DNA of 64,000 nucleotides from positions 9,346,890 through 9,410,889 of the forward strand of contig CM040441.1 of assembly GCA_022749755.1 (NCBI GenBank), read 5' to 3'. Below are positions 1 through 14,741 of the stretch, piece after piece. The first letter of the stretch is position 1. Every line of letters begins with the position of its first letter. The DNA comes from Azadirachta indica. Lineage: Eukaryota > Streptophyta > Magnoliopsida > Sapindales > Meliaceae. Position numbers and translations under genes: made by a program. The notes beneath the pieces are model-generated. The model was not told the origin of the DNA and made no database searches. It saw only the letters and a program-made list of their open reading frames with translations.

Positions 1-752
1 TTTATTATGTCACTAAGATTTCAAATTTACCTAGTTGTACAACTTCGACTGAAACTGTCAAGTTTAAATTAGAATGACGAAGAGATCTAAGAAGCATAGG
101 TTATACAATATATTCTAACCTAACACCGAAAGTAACTGACTCTTTGTTTTTAATATCAAATTTGATATAATATAGTTTTAGTCATTAAAATATTTTAAGG
201 GTGCGTTTTTTTTTTTTAATTTAACGCTGAAATCATTATAATTATATCTTAATAAAATAAGTCAAAATTTTTAAGTGTGAAATCTAAATAGATTTTTTAC
301 TTGTAACAAACTAAAATACTCTTATAAAATTTATTTATTTACCTATATAAGTATTTATCTTAATTATTTATAGAAATATGATAAAGAATAATTTTAAATT
401 TGTAAAACTGAGATATAAAATTTATATTTTAACTAATGTGATATTTGATAGATGCAAATTTTAAATATATTATTTATAAATAGTTTTTAAAATTTTTTAT
501 CTCGAAGTCATATCTCCTTTTTTATCCCTTTTAGTATGATCAGCAAACAAAATTCCAGGTAAGAAGAAGAATTTATTACAAACAGCAAATTAAGACTTCT
601 TGTGCCAGATAATTATTAGCTGTAGAAGTTTTGGATGAAAGTGAAAATATTATCCATAAAATATCAATTCTTACTATTATTTAAATTTGGAATGTTTCGA
701 GAATATCAAACACGTTCTAAACTATCCTACTTGTGCTGAAAAGGCAAGTAGA

Positions 753-788
<36 letters not shown>

Positions 789-1190
789 AAATTGTGGAAA
801 GAAAAGTACAAAATTGTAGAATAAAATGACATGATACTTTAATAAAGTCATTATTATTAAAATTTAAATTTTATATCCTCACTATTATATACTAAGATTT
901 CAATTTTACCTAGTCAATGTTCCAAGTCCACCAAAGTAGCTTGACTAGTAATTTTCTTTGCCCACCTTCGACCGACATTCACAGTCAAGCTTTAATTTGG
1001 ACTGACAAAGCAATTTAATAAGGATTATATACACATTCTGATGTAACACTGAAAGTAATTAATATTCAGAAATAAGAGAGAAAGGGAAAGAAACTTCAAA
1101 ATATATATATATATAATTTATATTTCAACTGACGTGGTGTTTGATATGTGCAGAGTATACATTGTTTAGTAATATTTTCTAAAGAAAAAT
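1..1190. repeat. Diverged direct repeat pair (about 1-500 and 890-1190)
   Basis: Two stretches of this AT-rich region align in the same orientation. The motif ACTAAGATTTCAA..TTACCTAGT at 13-35 recurs near 893-915. The stretch with TTCGACTGA..CTGTCAAG at 47-63 recurs as TTCGACCGAC..CAGTCAAG near 968-986. TTTGATAGATGCA (447-459) recurs as TTTGATATGTGCA (1141-1153). The second copy is shorter, so indels separate them. Between them is an ATT microsatellite at about 756-785. No coding potential is seen. The origin, old tandem duplication or transposon, is not clear. Confidence 0.5.
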
Positions 1191-2817
1191 TGAGATACTT
1201 GGTATCTGAATAGACAAATATCTATTTTGACTTAAATTCATAAATAAAAATGTTGTTACCCGAAAGATATTAACAAGGAGTTGAGATAAACCTATATAAT
1301 TATTTTGTAAGAAAAAAAAGAGGGTTAGTAGGAGCATTCATAAAATATTAGAAAAAAAAGTAAACGAAATGGAAATAATATATGAACTAAGTTTGTGTTA
1401 TATGTTGATAGAATTAATCATTAGATATCCTTCTTATATTCTTACCTAATTATTCAATTTAAAATTGATTATTTTTATTTTAAAAATTATAATATGTTTG
1501 TATTTGTATATTACTTTTATTTATAGTACTTATGTGAATGATAATTATTTTTAAGAAAATATAATGAATATAATCTAATTTTTTTAAATAGATAAATGAT
1601 AATAAATGATTAAACATATTTTCTTTAAAATTCTTTTTTTGTAACACGCAAAATTATTACTAGGAGGGTAAAAAAAGGGATTAGCTAGGAACTTTAAAAT
1701 ACACGAGTTTATCTTAACTTACTGTTAATATTTCAGATAATAATATTTTTGTCATAAACTTTATCAAAATAATAAATCATGATAGATGTTTTCTAATTTT
1801 AAAATTTTAGTTTCCAGTATTCTATGTAGAGTAATAGGGAATGAATTATTAATATTGAAAAAATTATGCCTATATTTATTATTTTACCATAGTTTGTGGA
1901 TAAAAATGATAATAATCCATCATATCACTTTCATTGATGTTTAAGTAAAAGAAATTTCTACTTATTTTGTCGAATTTCGGAGTATCTGTTCATCTCGAAA
2001 ACTTAACAGGTGTATTTACTGTATTTTTTAAAATCTTGGGTACAAATGAATTTACTTTCTCTAAATACTTTGTCATCCTACGTTCACATATCTATTTCGA
2101 TCCCTTGGCTCCAAGGGATATATTATCACTATATATAAAGATCTTAAACTAATTTATTCAATAAAAAATAATTTTGCTATTATGAAAATCATTTATAATA
2201 GACTTTTCTCATATATATAATTCATATTAATTTTCTCCACAATTTTTGTTACAATTCATCTCTATTTGAAATATCCTTGCACCCTTGTTTAAAAAGCTAG
2301 ACTAAATTCCTTGGAAAAAGTTTTAGCCAATGTCTTTTTCAGCACGGCGATATAATCTTCTCAATTTTGTTAGATGTAATGTACAAATTAGAAGAAATTA
2401 AAAAAATAGAGATATACCAAAAAAATTTAGGAATTTTAACTGATTATAAAGTTAAAAATTTAATTATATGTTACAATTGGTTACTTTATAGTTCTACCCT
2501 TTAATTATATATATTATATAATACGTCGAATTTTCTTCTGTACACAAGATATTTACGTATAGTTTAATTATATGCACTGTATACCTTTCCTCCCACATAT
2601 ATTGAATTGACTAGTCTATTTTGGAGGTCTTGACGCATTGAGTTATTGAACTCAGTGCATGCATGTGCTTATGTGTCCATATCAAGTACACAGTGTGCCC
2701 ATGGGCTAATAAAATTCCTTGGTACTCACATAGGTACGTCAATTTATTAGTTATTATCAAAAATAGAATTTAGTACGAGATTACTACAGAAAATATGCAA
2801 ATACCATGTGCTGAAAA
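1191..2817. other. Intergenic, downstream of the reductase gene
   Basis: AT-rich DNA with only short random-looking reading frames. The one distinctive segment is 2594-2760, just 3' of the reductase gene, which recurs in the same orientation at 8872-9010 (shared core GGTCTTGACGCATTGAGTTA). No clear polyadenylation signal could be fixed for the gene. Confidence 0.6.
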
Positions 2818-4337
<1,520 letters not shown>

Positions 4338-4418
4338 TGTTTCCTTCTCTTAGCCTAACTTGCTTCACTTTTCTCCTCTCCTTTGGGCTTTCGCTGCTGA
4401 GTGAGTACTCCTCAGCGT

Positions 4419-4426
4419 TATTTATA
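4419..4426 (-). promoter_or_regulatory. TATA box of the DBR gene
   Basis: The minus strand reads CTATAAATAA; TATAAATA is at 4426-4419, 82 nt upstream of the start codon at 4337. This is a normal distance for a plant TATA box plus short leader. Confidence 0.6.
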
Positions 4427-6186
4427 GATGAATTTCACTCAGGAACGTTTTCACGACTGTAGTTTTGTCATTACAGTGCTTCCTGTTGAATTTTTGGATG
4501 CTGCAATGTAAGGCGGCGATTTTGTCACCATACGATTACTTTAATTTGTGTGCTGTTCTAGTATTCATCTCCAACAACGGTCCTCAACGGGTTTATCTAT
4601 TTAAGATTATACATATAATTATTTTTTGTAAGAAATTATTATCTCTAATTACGGTCTTCAACAAGCAAGTTTATTTAATATTAGTGAATTTTTTATAATA
4701 TAAAAATCATGAATATCCTTTTCCAATATCTTGTAGAAAATATATTAAATAATTAAATACGAATTGATTAGTGTTCCGAGTTCCTACACAGCTAGAATTA
4801 AAATATCCAAAATTTATATGCGTATTAATATCGTTTTATCTAATTATTTCAATTTTATGTTGGGATATTAACTTTTATTATTAATTAATTGAAAAATTTT
4901 GACTCAAATATACAGGGAAAATCCAACTCACATGAGAGACATTTCAGGGTGGGGTGAGCCTACCACCACTTGTGAAAGGCTGCTCAACAATTTACACCCG
5001 ATTATTCTTTTTAAAATTTCTTTTTCCTAGAAAGCAGCCAGATAGCAGTTTCCATAATTCTGTTGTGGATAACAACATTTGATCATCAAATTCATGAATG
5101 GATGCCACCTAGAAGCATGGATATGGCAAGTGGATCTGATTTTTTTTTTCTTTTATTTTTTTAGTATAAATAAAGTTAAAAAATAATATGTTAATTATTG
5201 TTTGTCCTTGCATATTAGTAATTGAAAAGTCAGAGAGTGACAGACTCGTATATTAATTAATGTTCTAAGACAATATTTAAGTTATTAAGGCGATGTGACT
5301 TCTAACGAAAATTTTGTTATACAAAATATAAAATTCAGTATTATTACTCTAAATCTATATATCCCTAAATGTTCAGCTTTATTATCATCTATCAAGCATA
5401 ATTAGCAGTGTAAACTCAATTCAATAACGCTTGATTTCTAAAGTTCCAATTTCAACTCATATGATATATAAATTAAACAAATTAATTAAATTAGAAAGAA
5501 TAATAAAATTACATGGCTTTTGTTTTTAATTTTAAATTACCAATCAAATTAACTACTTAGTCAACATAGGAAGTCTAACCAGTACTTAGTCACAATGTCA
5601 CATGGTAACAAACTAGCAATCAACTTTCTAATTACTTGTTCATAACAGACTATTAATCGTCCTTTCAATTAGTTGGTCAATCAAATTTCTCGACACTTTG
5701 CTTGTTTTTCCAACTTTAAATTCCAGCTAAGCAATCCTACGCATATTATGTGTCTCTACAACACACTTTTTTTTGAAGAATACATTACAATATATATATA
5801 TTAATTTATAAATTTTGTATTTAAAATTAACTTTTGATTTTAGTGTAAAAATTTTGAATTGAGTTTTAATTACTATATTGAAATTTTGAAATGGTTACTT
5901 AGTCAAATAATTGTAAAAAGAGTATAACACATGCTATAGGCAAAGACAATATTATATTTTATCTATTTTTAAATTTAGCGAGAAGATCATATCAACCTAA
6001 CACATTGATGCTGACAACTCGTTCATGCCACAAGAAGATCAAAATAAGTGCATGTAAACAAGAACAAGGAATTGATTCGCAAAAGCAGCTACATGAATAA
6101 AAAAGAAAACATTGAAAAAAACAATACTACTTGATGACAGTATGGGTATTAAATAATTCTATTCCAAGTCAAAGTCAAAAGGAAAA
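4427..6186. other. Intergenic, nothing recognised
   Basis: AT-rich sequence upstream of the DBR gene. Only short frames without family resemblance or codon bias are present. No RNA gene or element ends were found. Confidence 0.5.
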
Positions 6187-6994
6187 TGGGGTTTTAACAC
6201 ATACCTCCCCTAAAGTTTTGTCTTTTAACACTTAGATAGAATATTTGGCCTAATTAACACATATTCTCCTAAAAATATCAAATTCCGTCCGTAATAGGCG
6301 AAAAGAAACATTTGTCCTTCATTTACCATTTTTAGAATAAAGTCAAATTATTCTGTATTTGAAATATGTTAATAATTTATTTAGTTTATTTGTTAATGTG
6401 GGCCCATAATATAAAATCATAAGCATGCTAGAGAGAAAGGAAGGAGCATAAATTGCTTTAGAGAAATCTGATCTTTTAGCACAGATCTTCAATTTCATTA
6501 CTTTTTGAAGTAAAGAATGAGAAAGCAAAAATTAAAAAATAGTTACAAATAAAGGAAGCAATGATAATTGACAGGAAGTTTACAAATTACTCAAAAAAAG
6601 GCAACAATCCTAAAATGGCATGCAGCTGTTGTCATGAAAAAGATGAGAAGGAAAATCATAAATCACAACATTTTTTTGATCCTAAAAAAAATTAATGGTT
6701 GTGACAAATTTAAGTGTTGGCTTATTCTAATAAAATTCAAATTATTCATAATAAAATATTTCGGTATAACCATTAGTAACATGAATTTTATCTTGTGAAT
6801 GGATAATAGGGCTATCACTCTTGTCTCTTGCTAAACATAAAAGAGGTAAGTTTTTGTCTCTTTATCATAATGTCCCTACAACTAATGACTCATAGAATTG
6901 AATGTCTTCAAAGAAGGTATGTGTTAATTAAGTCAAATATTCTATCTAAGTATTAAAAGATAAAACCTTAAGGGAGCTATATGTTAAAACCCCA
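6187..6994. mobile_element. Non-autonomous TIR DNA transposon, ~808 bp, possibly hAT-like
   Basis: The left end starts TGGGGTTTTAACACATA, and the reverse complement of the right end starts TGGGGTTTTAACATATA. The inverted similarity runs about 75 bp (6187-6262 against 6915-6994), including CTTAGATAGAATATTTG in both arms. The flanks are AAGGAAAA (6179-6186) and AAGGAGAA (6995-7002), an 8-bp target duplication with one mismatch, which is the hAT length. Interior frames (for example 6568-6798) show no transposase. This is probably a deletion derivative mobilised in trans. Confidence 0.7.
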
Positions 6995-6997
6995 AAG

Positions 6998-7325
6998 GAG
7001 AATTTATTCAAATATAACTTCCAGTCAAGTAACAAAAGTAGTTGTAATAGTTCAATATAATTTTCCTGGGGACTTGTTTAATACACAAGGATGGGATAAA
7101 ATATAACAAACACATTCATTTAGTTTGTGGGTGGCACTCAGGTTTATAATTCTATATGACAAAATTCTTTTACATTAATATAAGAGGTTTGTAGTTCAAA
7201 TTCTGAACATACGGAATCCGGATTATTTTACCAAAATACTTATGAATTTAACAGTCTACTAATATTTAACTATATTTGACTAACGGTTCAGGAAAAGTAT
7301 ATTTGAATTTATTCAAACTTTCTAT
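6998..7325. repeat. Possible short MITE next to the TIR element
   Basis: GAATTTATTCAAATATAACTT at 7000-7020 is matched in inverted orientation by AGTATATTTGAATTTATTC near 7296-7315. Together they bracket about 300 bp containing GAGGTTTGTAGTTCAAATTC. The arms are short and imperfect and no target duplication was established. Confidence 0.3.
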
Positions 7326-7827
7326 TTATTTGTAATTTTAAACTTTAGGGGAAGTATTTGTTAATTTTCTTTATTATAAAAGAAAACACTTTTGAGAGTA
7401 TAAAAGTTAAAATACAAAATTTTAAACATAAAATTTAAAAGTTGACTGAGTCTAAGATTGACAAATCCTTTTGGTCCATGAAAGCTTAAAATAGTCTAAA
7501 TTTTGCGACTATTAAAAAATCTAAATTCTATTACGTATGAAATAAATAGACAAATACAAAAATCAAATACGATTTTCCAAATGTAGAAAATTTGTTACAA
7601 ATTAGAGACGTCTTTGAACATATTTTGAGGACTTGAATGATATGTTTTTGGCCAAATATTGGCAGTCTAGGATATACACCTGATGATAATAGACTCAATA
7701 ATCCGAATTACGAAGTCAAGGCGTGTTACGTCATGACAAACGAGAATTCTTTATTTCACAAGAGTTTTTTAAATCACATTTTAAAAGAAAAAGAAAATAT
7801 TAGCTTTGGTGTGTATATGCGTGCGTC

Positions 7828-7875
<48 letters not shown>

Positions 7876-8267
7876 TATGTATACCCTTAAAAGATATTAT
7901 TTACTTTTGAGACGGTTGCTTTATTTTTTTTAAATAAAATATGTAAATCAAGTGGAGTTTTATTTTTTTTTTAAATAAAATATGTAAATAACTCATCTTG
8001 CAAATTTGTATTTTATAGAACCACGAGTATCATGTTACTTTTTCTGGTGTCTCGGGTCCAAGTATAGCTCATCTCGCAAATACTAGCATTAAACGAGTTT
8101 AAAATTTTAAATTAAAATTAAAATGAGATAAAGTTACTTGTGCGCTTAAATTTAAATTGGATAAACTATTGCATGAACTCCACATTTGTTAATTTTTTTC
8201 ATTTTGAAGGTAACAATGAACATTTCATTAACAGACAAAAGAAATAGATTACAACAAACAATGACTA
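7326..8267. other. Intergenic with compound microsatellite
   Basis: AT-rich DNA with a compound microsatellite at about 7828-7877, (TA)n followed by (GTAT)n. No gene is seen. Confidence 0.6.
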
Positions 8268-8851
8268 TCATCTGGTAAGTCTTCCCTTGTAAGAGAAAGC
8301 TAGTTTTGCAATGTTATGGGCTGCAGAATTACTAACACGAGGGAGTACTGATTTGAAATTACAGTTGAAGTTTCCAGAGAACAAGTACAAAATCTCTGTA
8401 ATTAGCCATTGAATCTCCTTTCTGCTGGAGGCTTTTCCGCTGACTAAGTTAATTACATTCAGAGCATCAAACTCCGCCTCCAAAGGCTTAATTCCACACT
8501 TAATGGCCAACTTAACATCCTCGAGCGTTGCCTGAGCTTCAGCATATTCCACATCGCCTATAAAAATGTCTGTTTTTACAGAAGCAACCATTATCTTCCC
8601 TCGGTGATTTCTTATAATATATAGCCCCCAAGCCAAGTTTGCCTTCTGTATGTAGTATTAACTGCAGCATTAGTATTTAGCTTATAGAAGTCCAAAGCTG
8701 GGGGAGTCCAACTGAGAATCAATTGCACAGAGTTGGGATGTGTAGGTTGCATAACTAGAGTCTCTGGAATTTTTAAAGGCTTGGAAAATAATATCCGCTC
8801 TTGAAAAATAATGTTAAACGTGCGGTTCGGCATGTGTGCAATTAAAAGCAT
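8268..8851 (-). pseudogene. RNase H-like fragment of a LINE (non-LTR retrotransposon) ORF2, frameshifted
   Basis: The minus strand encodes a plant RVT_3/RNase H-type domain in two frames. The first (8851 to about 8620) contains LSWTPPALDFYKLNTNAAVN, the usual W-x-PP-x-x-x-x-KLN-D start; the catalytic Asp position reads Asn here. The second (8636-8268) continues with WGLYIIRNHRGKIMVA, then AEAQATLEDVKLAIKCGI, EAEFDALNVINLV and NSAAHNIAKLA, the usual order in this domain. The frame change near 8620-8636 breaks the protein. Such domains end the ORF2 of plant L1-like elements and also occur as stand-alone decayed copies in many plant genomes. No reverse transcriptase is visible upstream, so this is a truncated remnant. 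Confidence 0.75.
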
Positions 8852-8871
8852 TGTGTACTTTCTTCCCCCGG

Positions 8872-9010
8872 CATTGAATTGACAAGTCTATTTGGGAGGT
8901 CTTGACGCATTGAGTTATTGACCACAGCGCATGTGCTTTATGCGTTCATATCAACTACCCAAGTGTGGCCATGAGCTAATATAATTCCTTGGCACTCGCA
9001 ATTTATTAGA
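8872..9010. repeat. Second copy of the DBR downstream flank (2594-2760)
   Basis: The segment ATTGAATTGACAAGTCTATT.. GGTCTTGACGCATTGAGTTA.. CATGAGCTAATATAATTCC closely matches 2594-2760 in the same orientation. It sits directly beside the LINE fragment. Its first part also resembles, in inverted orientation, the kinase-upstream blocks at 42110-42165. Confidence 0.7.
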
Positions 9011-12000
9011 AACTGTAAAGACTTCTTAGAGTTATCAGAAAATATATTTCATAGTTTCACAATGCATTTATGACCCACAAATCATGGAAATAATAGGTTT
9101 GACCAAACCCATGAACAGATCATAGTATACAAATAAAAGTACTTCCAGAAAACATTATGTTTTCAACTCTCACACAGACAAAATATGTATTGAGCTTTTT
9201 GGTGTCAATGCTGCCGTTTTCATCATCAAATTCAGATTTCCATGTTTTAGGGCTTGCTTCCGGCAGTTTTTTCTTTTGTTTAAAAAATAGGATTCCTATT
9301 TCTCTAAAGATAGCATGTCATTTATTGACTTTTGAGAATTATATATGCCTTAATTATATTTTTTTATTTAAAATACCATATTATTAAAAGGAGAAAAGAG
9401 GATATAAGAGCATCTCCAAGGCCAACAAAACACACGAAAATAAAAAGCCAAATAAAAACTAATTGAATTAGCAACTAGCTTCAGATTTCAGAAGCAAACT
9501 GCAAATTTCCGCAACTGCCAGTTTTTAAAAAGAATTAAATTAAGTTTTCAAAATAATTCAATTAATTGTATGTATGAAAAGCCATTATAAACAAATTAAT
9601 CCAACTTTTGATCCAAATCTAAATTGAAATCATAATCAATTTTTTGCTTATATAGTTATCCATACGTACATGCATATATCTTCCTCTAACTTATACATTA
9701 AAAGATAATTTTTGTTAATTTTAATTATGTTATGTATCTTTATTTTTTTTCTATTTTATGAATTCCAATGAAATTAAAAGAATAAAAAAGTGATTTAAAG
9801 TGGAATTCAAGCCCCCATAGATTTTTATAAGCCAAACTTTATGGTGTTAGTGCTTCTTTGATTACTTAGTAATACGGCTTGATTGTTTGCTTAATTTTAG
9901 TAATAAACTGATACAATTAAGCTAGAAAAACTTAACTAAGAAAAACCGACGAGTTTCAAGTTCAACTAAGATTGAAAACTAGAAAGAATTTATCGATTTG
10001 AGAGTGACGTATAAATTTATAAAATATTCGAAAGTGATTTAACATTTATTAATAAATAATGGTTAGAATATTATTATCTTCAGATATTATAATAATTTAA
10101 ATAATAAAAGATGAAAAATATTTATGGTTAGAGTTTGATTGGGTATTCTCAATGTAAAGAGATTTTAATTGAATATTAGGTCAAACTAGAGGGATCCGCC
10201 CATTTTTATCTTCCTTCCTATCTTTTCCGGTAGAGAAAAATATAGTTGAATTTTGAATATAATTTTATGCCTAATTTATTTGTTCTCAATAAGAAAAAAG
10301 GGTCAACAAATGTCACATGGTAATTAAATTAAAATTACTTAAAACAACGAAGCCATAAAACAGGGCAAACTTCATTTATGAATGCAGCCTTCATACACCC
10401 AAATTAAATTAAACACTGCTAAATATTGCAGCCAAAAGTTATGGGTCAAATAAGAATTCAATTCTAGTAGCTAGGAAACGAAAATAAACATAAAATAACA
10501 TGAATTACATCATTACTTGGGCTATTAATTTTTTTATATTTATAAAAATTATATATAATTTTTATAATAACAATAATTAGAATTGAGTACGAATGTCGAA
10601 CATTTAAATATTTAAATTCAATAATTTTGCATTGTTTAATACTTTCATATACCATTATTACATTTACATTGTTATAATATTAATAACAATGTACAAGAGG
10701 GATTTATGGATCAAGAGACTGCACAAATTCTATGTGCCAATGGAAAATCTTCTAACGCCATTATCAATGAATCTTCACATGATATTACACTAATTAATTT
10801 AATTGCATTGTTAATTAGAAGTTGACATTGAAATTAATTAGGCAGGTTTTCTACATTGTCACGCAAATGATTATATTCATGAACTTGGTAAGATTTCAGT
10901 AAAATTTAATTTTTTTTAAAAAAATGCGTTTACATAGTAATTCATTTGTTTAATACTCGATATTAGATGATTTAATTAGTAAATTTTTTTAAAAGTAAGA
11001 CGAGAATTTTAAAATTTAAATATTACATATATTGAAATGAAAAAAAATTTTAATTTTTAAATAATATTTTAAAAATTAAATAAGCAAATTTTTATTAATA
11101 AATATCTTTTTACAAAATATTTTTAATATATATAAGTAAACAATTTTATCTACAAATTATTAAATTATTATTTTTTATTATATTTTAAATTTAAAATAAT
11201 ATAAACAGTATCAAATATATTCAAAATCGCTCCAGTTATATTAAAAAAACATTAGTATGCAAACGTTTATTAACCTAAATTTCCTAGGTATTATCACTTT
11301 ATGATTGATGTTGAAACTTGGTTTACTAAAGAGAAAAAGTTAAGATTAATTATTATTATTTATGATTAATTTTTATAGTGTGAAAGTGACGGGAGCACAT
11401 GGTTATAAAATATAATATTGTGCGAACAATTAAATTACAAGACAGAAAGCCACCGATTTCTTCTCCTTATTCTGCTCCACCTGTCACGTCTAAACCCACG
11501 TTGAAATGTTTTAAAAAATTTGCCCTCCAATTCTGACTTAAATCACGATTAATACTCGAATAAATTTAATTTATTCTTCCATTAGTTCTCATATCAAGAT
11601 TACAATTCTTCATCTGCATTTAATTACCAAAATTATGACGCAATTCAATTACTATATAAGGATTAAGGCAGCCCTTATCTACAATTTTTTAAGCCAATTC
11701 GATAACGTCCAAAAAAAAAAAAGGTGCATGGATAATATATTTAAGAATTTTTTAATTATCAACAATGTTCTTCAAATTTTAAACATATTTTTATGGGTTT
11801 ATTTTATGACATGTGAATGATGTCAACTAAAATTTTAATTCCTAGATTAGGAACATATTTCAAGTAATATTGAAAAGATTGAAGATTTTTCTCTAAGTAT
11901 TCTAAAAGTAGTTAGAATAAAGGAAAAGGGAGAGAGAAGAGGGACGAAGGGGAATATAATTAAGGGAGAATGTCCTATTTTTTCGGTTAATGTTCCATTA

Positions 12001-13143
12001 TCTTCTAATATTTTTTTTACTATCTCATTATCTTTTTGAATTTCGATTTTATCTTTTAATATTTTAAATATTTTTGATTTTATTATTTTGTAAATCAATT
12101 GAACTAAATGGTAAAATTAAAAAATAAAAAAAAATTAAGGGATGATGAGGTATTAACAAAAAAAATATAAGAGAAAATAGAATATTAATTTAAAAAGTAA
12201 GGAGATAATGAGCATTTTTCTTAAATTAATTAATAAGTAGAAACAAGTGATTGAGAGGGTAAGAGGAGTTCGTTGATGTTGTGGATAAAGCAATGGGAAT
12301 GTCCAAACTATTGGATAATTAATATGAAAGAATGAACCTTTTTTAGCCCTGATTACTATGTTAGCATGTTGCGTTTAAAGCTCAAGCCGTTTGCTTGTTT
12401 TTCATTGAAATAATGAAAATCATTGTATTATTTTACAACAATAATAAATTAAAAGTCATCATAGATTAATTATCTAAACATACCCTAAAATTATGCATTA
12501 CGTTTGTCTAAAGATATCAGCCATTTTTTTCTGACTTTAATATCAAGATGTGAAAATGCCCAACTAGCCACATATTCTCGCATAACAAATGCTATTTGGA
12601 TAACAAATTGAATTGCTTCCCATGATCCCATACTTGATTGATACAAAGTTTTGATGCAGTGAAGTTTTACCAAATTAGAGAAAAAAAAAATAGCCTAATG
12701 CAATTACAATATTAGAATTATAAAATATGTCGATTTGATCAACAGTATCTTCAAAATCATTGCATGTATGTATCTGCTTTTTAGGGGAGGATATATGAAT
12801 ATTTTTAATTAATATTATTTATTTATCCATTAAATTATATCATTTAATATAACTCAAACCTATTAGGTCAAGTTTAGATCTAATTCATTAATATTACTAC
12901 TTCTAACAGAATGAATATTCTTCTAAGCTAATGTAAGCTGACATAATACAAACTCTGAAACCTATAAATGCAAGGCGTCCAAGAATCACGGGAGGGTATT
13001 TCCGTATCTCAACCTGAAAATAGTTTAAAAAGCCCCAAAAAAAACCTGAAAATAGTTTTAAAAAGCAAAAACTGCTTACCAAAGTTCGGCGCAGCTTGCT
13101 ACCGATGCATGCAGATCCTATATCCGACCCCTTTATGAAATTC
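9011..13143. other. Intergenic, upstream of the polygalacturonase; contains a ~230-bp dispersed repeat
   Basis: Mostly AT-rich DNA without recognisable genes. At 9851-10080 lies a segment (GATTACTTAGTAATAC, TACAATTAAGCTAGAA, ATAAATTTATAAAATA) that recurs in direct orientation at 15566-15815, so the two copies flank the polygalacturonase. Near 11960-12215 there is weak inverted similarity (TAATTAAGGGAGAATG-like ends) that might be a decayed MITE. A 60-codon minus-strand frame at 12491-12673 resembles nothing I recognise. Confidence 0.5.
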
Positions 13144-13151
13144 TATAAATA
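13144..13151 (+). promoter_or_regulatory. TATA box of the polygalacturonase gene
   Basis: TATAAATA lies 90 nt before the ATG at 13241. The leader after it is rich in C and T (CATTTCAACCGTCTCACTCC), as plant 5' leaders often are. Confidence 0.65.
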
Positions 13152-13240
13152 GCCTTCCATTTCAACCGTCTCACTCCATCTTAATCACTACTTCTTGTTC
13201 AACTCCTCAAACATCTCGCTCTCTCTGAATCAGAACAACA

Positions 13241-14741
13241 ATGGCCAACACAATGGTTTATCTTCTTTTTCTTCTCTCATTTCTCTTCACTTCATTGTTT
13301 GCATCTCCAACTACTTACAATGTTGTAAGCTTCGGCGCCAAACCCGACGGCACGACTGACTCAACCAAGGCGTTTCTCTCTGCATGGTCTGAATCCTGCG
13401 GCTCAGCGTCGGAGGCAACTGTTTATGTGCCGCAGGGAAGATTCTTGCTGCGCAACGCTGCGTTTCAAGGGCCATGCAAGAACAGTCGTATTACTATCCG
13501 TATTGACGGCACCCTTGTTGCTCCGTCTGATTTTCAGGTTATTGGAGATGCTGAAAACTGGCTTTTCTTTCAGCATGTTAACGGAGTTACAATCAACGGC
13601 GGCATACTTGACGGCCAAGGAACTGGCTTGTGGGCTTGCAAGAAATCTGGAAAGGATTGTCCCGACGGCGCCACGGTAGGTTGCAAAATTCTAACTCATC
13701 TTTGTTTTGGGGTAACAAGTATCCCGTTTTCTCAAGTAATTACTTGTATGCAATTCAAATGGTTATAAAAGTTGGGGATAAAATTTGCAGTTTAATTTCA
13801 TAATGAAGGAAAGGAAGTTAAAAGGTTTTCAAAGGTCAACCTGCATATGCTTTAATTTTATTTTTGGTATAATTTGTACTGATTGGAGTTTTTCTATACG
13901 TATTCTTCTGTTTTTCAGTCAATACGCTTTTCCGATTCCAACAATATAGCAATCAACGGATTGACATCACTAAACAGTCAGTTGTATCACATTGTTTTCC
14001 ATGGTTGCGACAACGTGAAATTGCAAGGCGTCAAGGTTTCAGCCTCCGGAAATAGCCCTAACACCGATGGTATTCATGTTCAATCATCGACCGGCGTCAC
14101 AATCCTCAACACCAAAATATCTACAGGTGATGATTGTGTCTCAGTTGGCCCTGGAACAACCAATTTGTGGATCGAAAATGTTGCATGTGGCCCTGGCCAT
14201 GGAATCAGGTAAAAAAATGAAAAGGGAATTTATGAATATACGAATAATATAGATCGTCCTTATATTTATAGTGTTTTTGGTGATATTTTACAGCATTGGG
14301 AGTTTAGGGAAGGATGCAAACGAGGCTGGAGTACAAAATGTGACAGTCACAACTGCTACATTTACAGGATCTCAGAATGGTTTAAGAATAAAGTCATGGG
14401 CGAGACCAAGCACTGGATTCGCCAGGAACATTCTCTTCCAACATGCAGTAATGAATAATGTCCGAAATCCAATCATAATTGACCAACATTATTGCCCTCA
14501 TCACAAAGGTTGTCATGGTCAGGTTTCAGGAGTTCAAATTAGTGATGTAACATACCAGGATATTCACGGAACTTCGGCAACAGAAGTTGCAGTGAAGTTT
14601 GATTGTAGTTCAAAGTATCCATGCTCCAGGATAAGATTGGAAGACGTAAAGCTTACTTATAATAATCAACCAGCTGCAGCATCTTGCAGTAACGTTGAAG
14701 GATCTGTTTCTGGTGTAGTTCAGCCCAACAGTTGCCTGTAG
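13241..14741 (+). CDS. Polygalacturonase (glycosyl hydrolase family 28), secreted, 3 exons
   Basis: Exons are 13241-13675, 13919-14208 and 14294-14741, with GT-AG junctions; the 1173 nt give 390 aa plus stop, the usual size for plant GH28 enzymes. Residues 1-21 form a signal peptide ([17 protein letters not shown]). The start of the beta-helix reads [17 protein letters not shown]. All four GH28 signatures are present: NTD (residues 193-195), GDDC (215-218), GHG (238-240) and RIK (273-275, followed by SW). The protein should hydrolyse alpha-1,4-galacturonan of pectin in the cell wall. Whether it acts endo or exo is not clear from sequence. A duplicated, broken copy of its last exon and 3' flank is at 22918-23998. 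No lesion is visible. Confidence 0.93.

Noticed and set aside
6343..6798. Two frames (minus 6343-6528, plus 6568-6798) that might be small proteins
   Set aside because: Both lie inside the TIR element, start at chance ATGs and show no transposase or other family motif.
7828..7877. Apparent Tyr/Met/Cys-rich peptide (part of 7637-7933)
   Set aside because: The frame simply reads through a TA/GTAT microsatellite.
11960..12215. Possible 250-bp MITE
   Set aside because: Inverted similarity is low and dominated by A/T runs; no target duplication could be fixed.
12491..12673. Minus-strand 60-codon frame with fairly protein-like composition
   Set aside because: No family was recognised, no flanking exons or promoter were found, and it ends within AT-rich DNA. 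It could be a gene fragment but cannot be supported.
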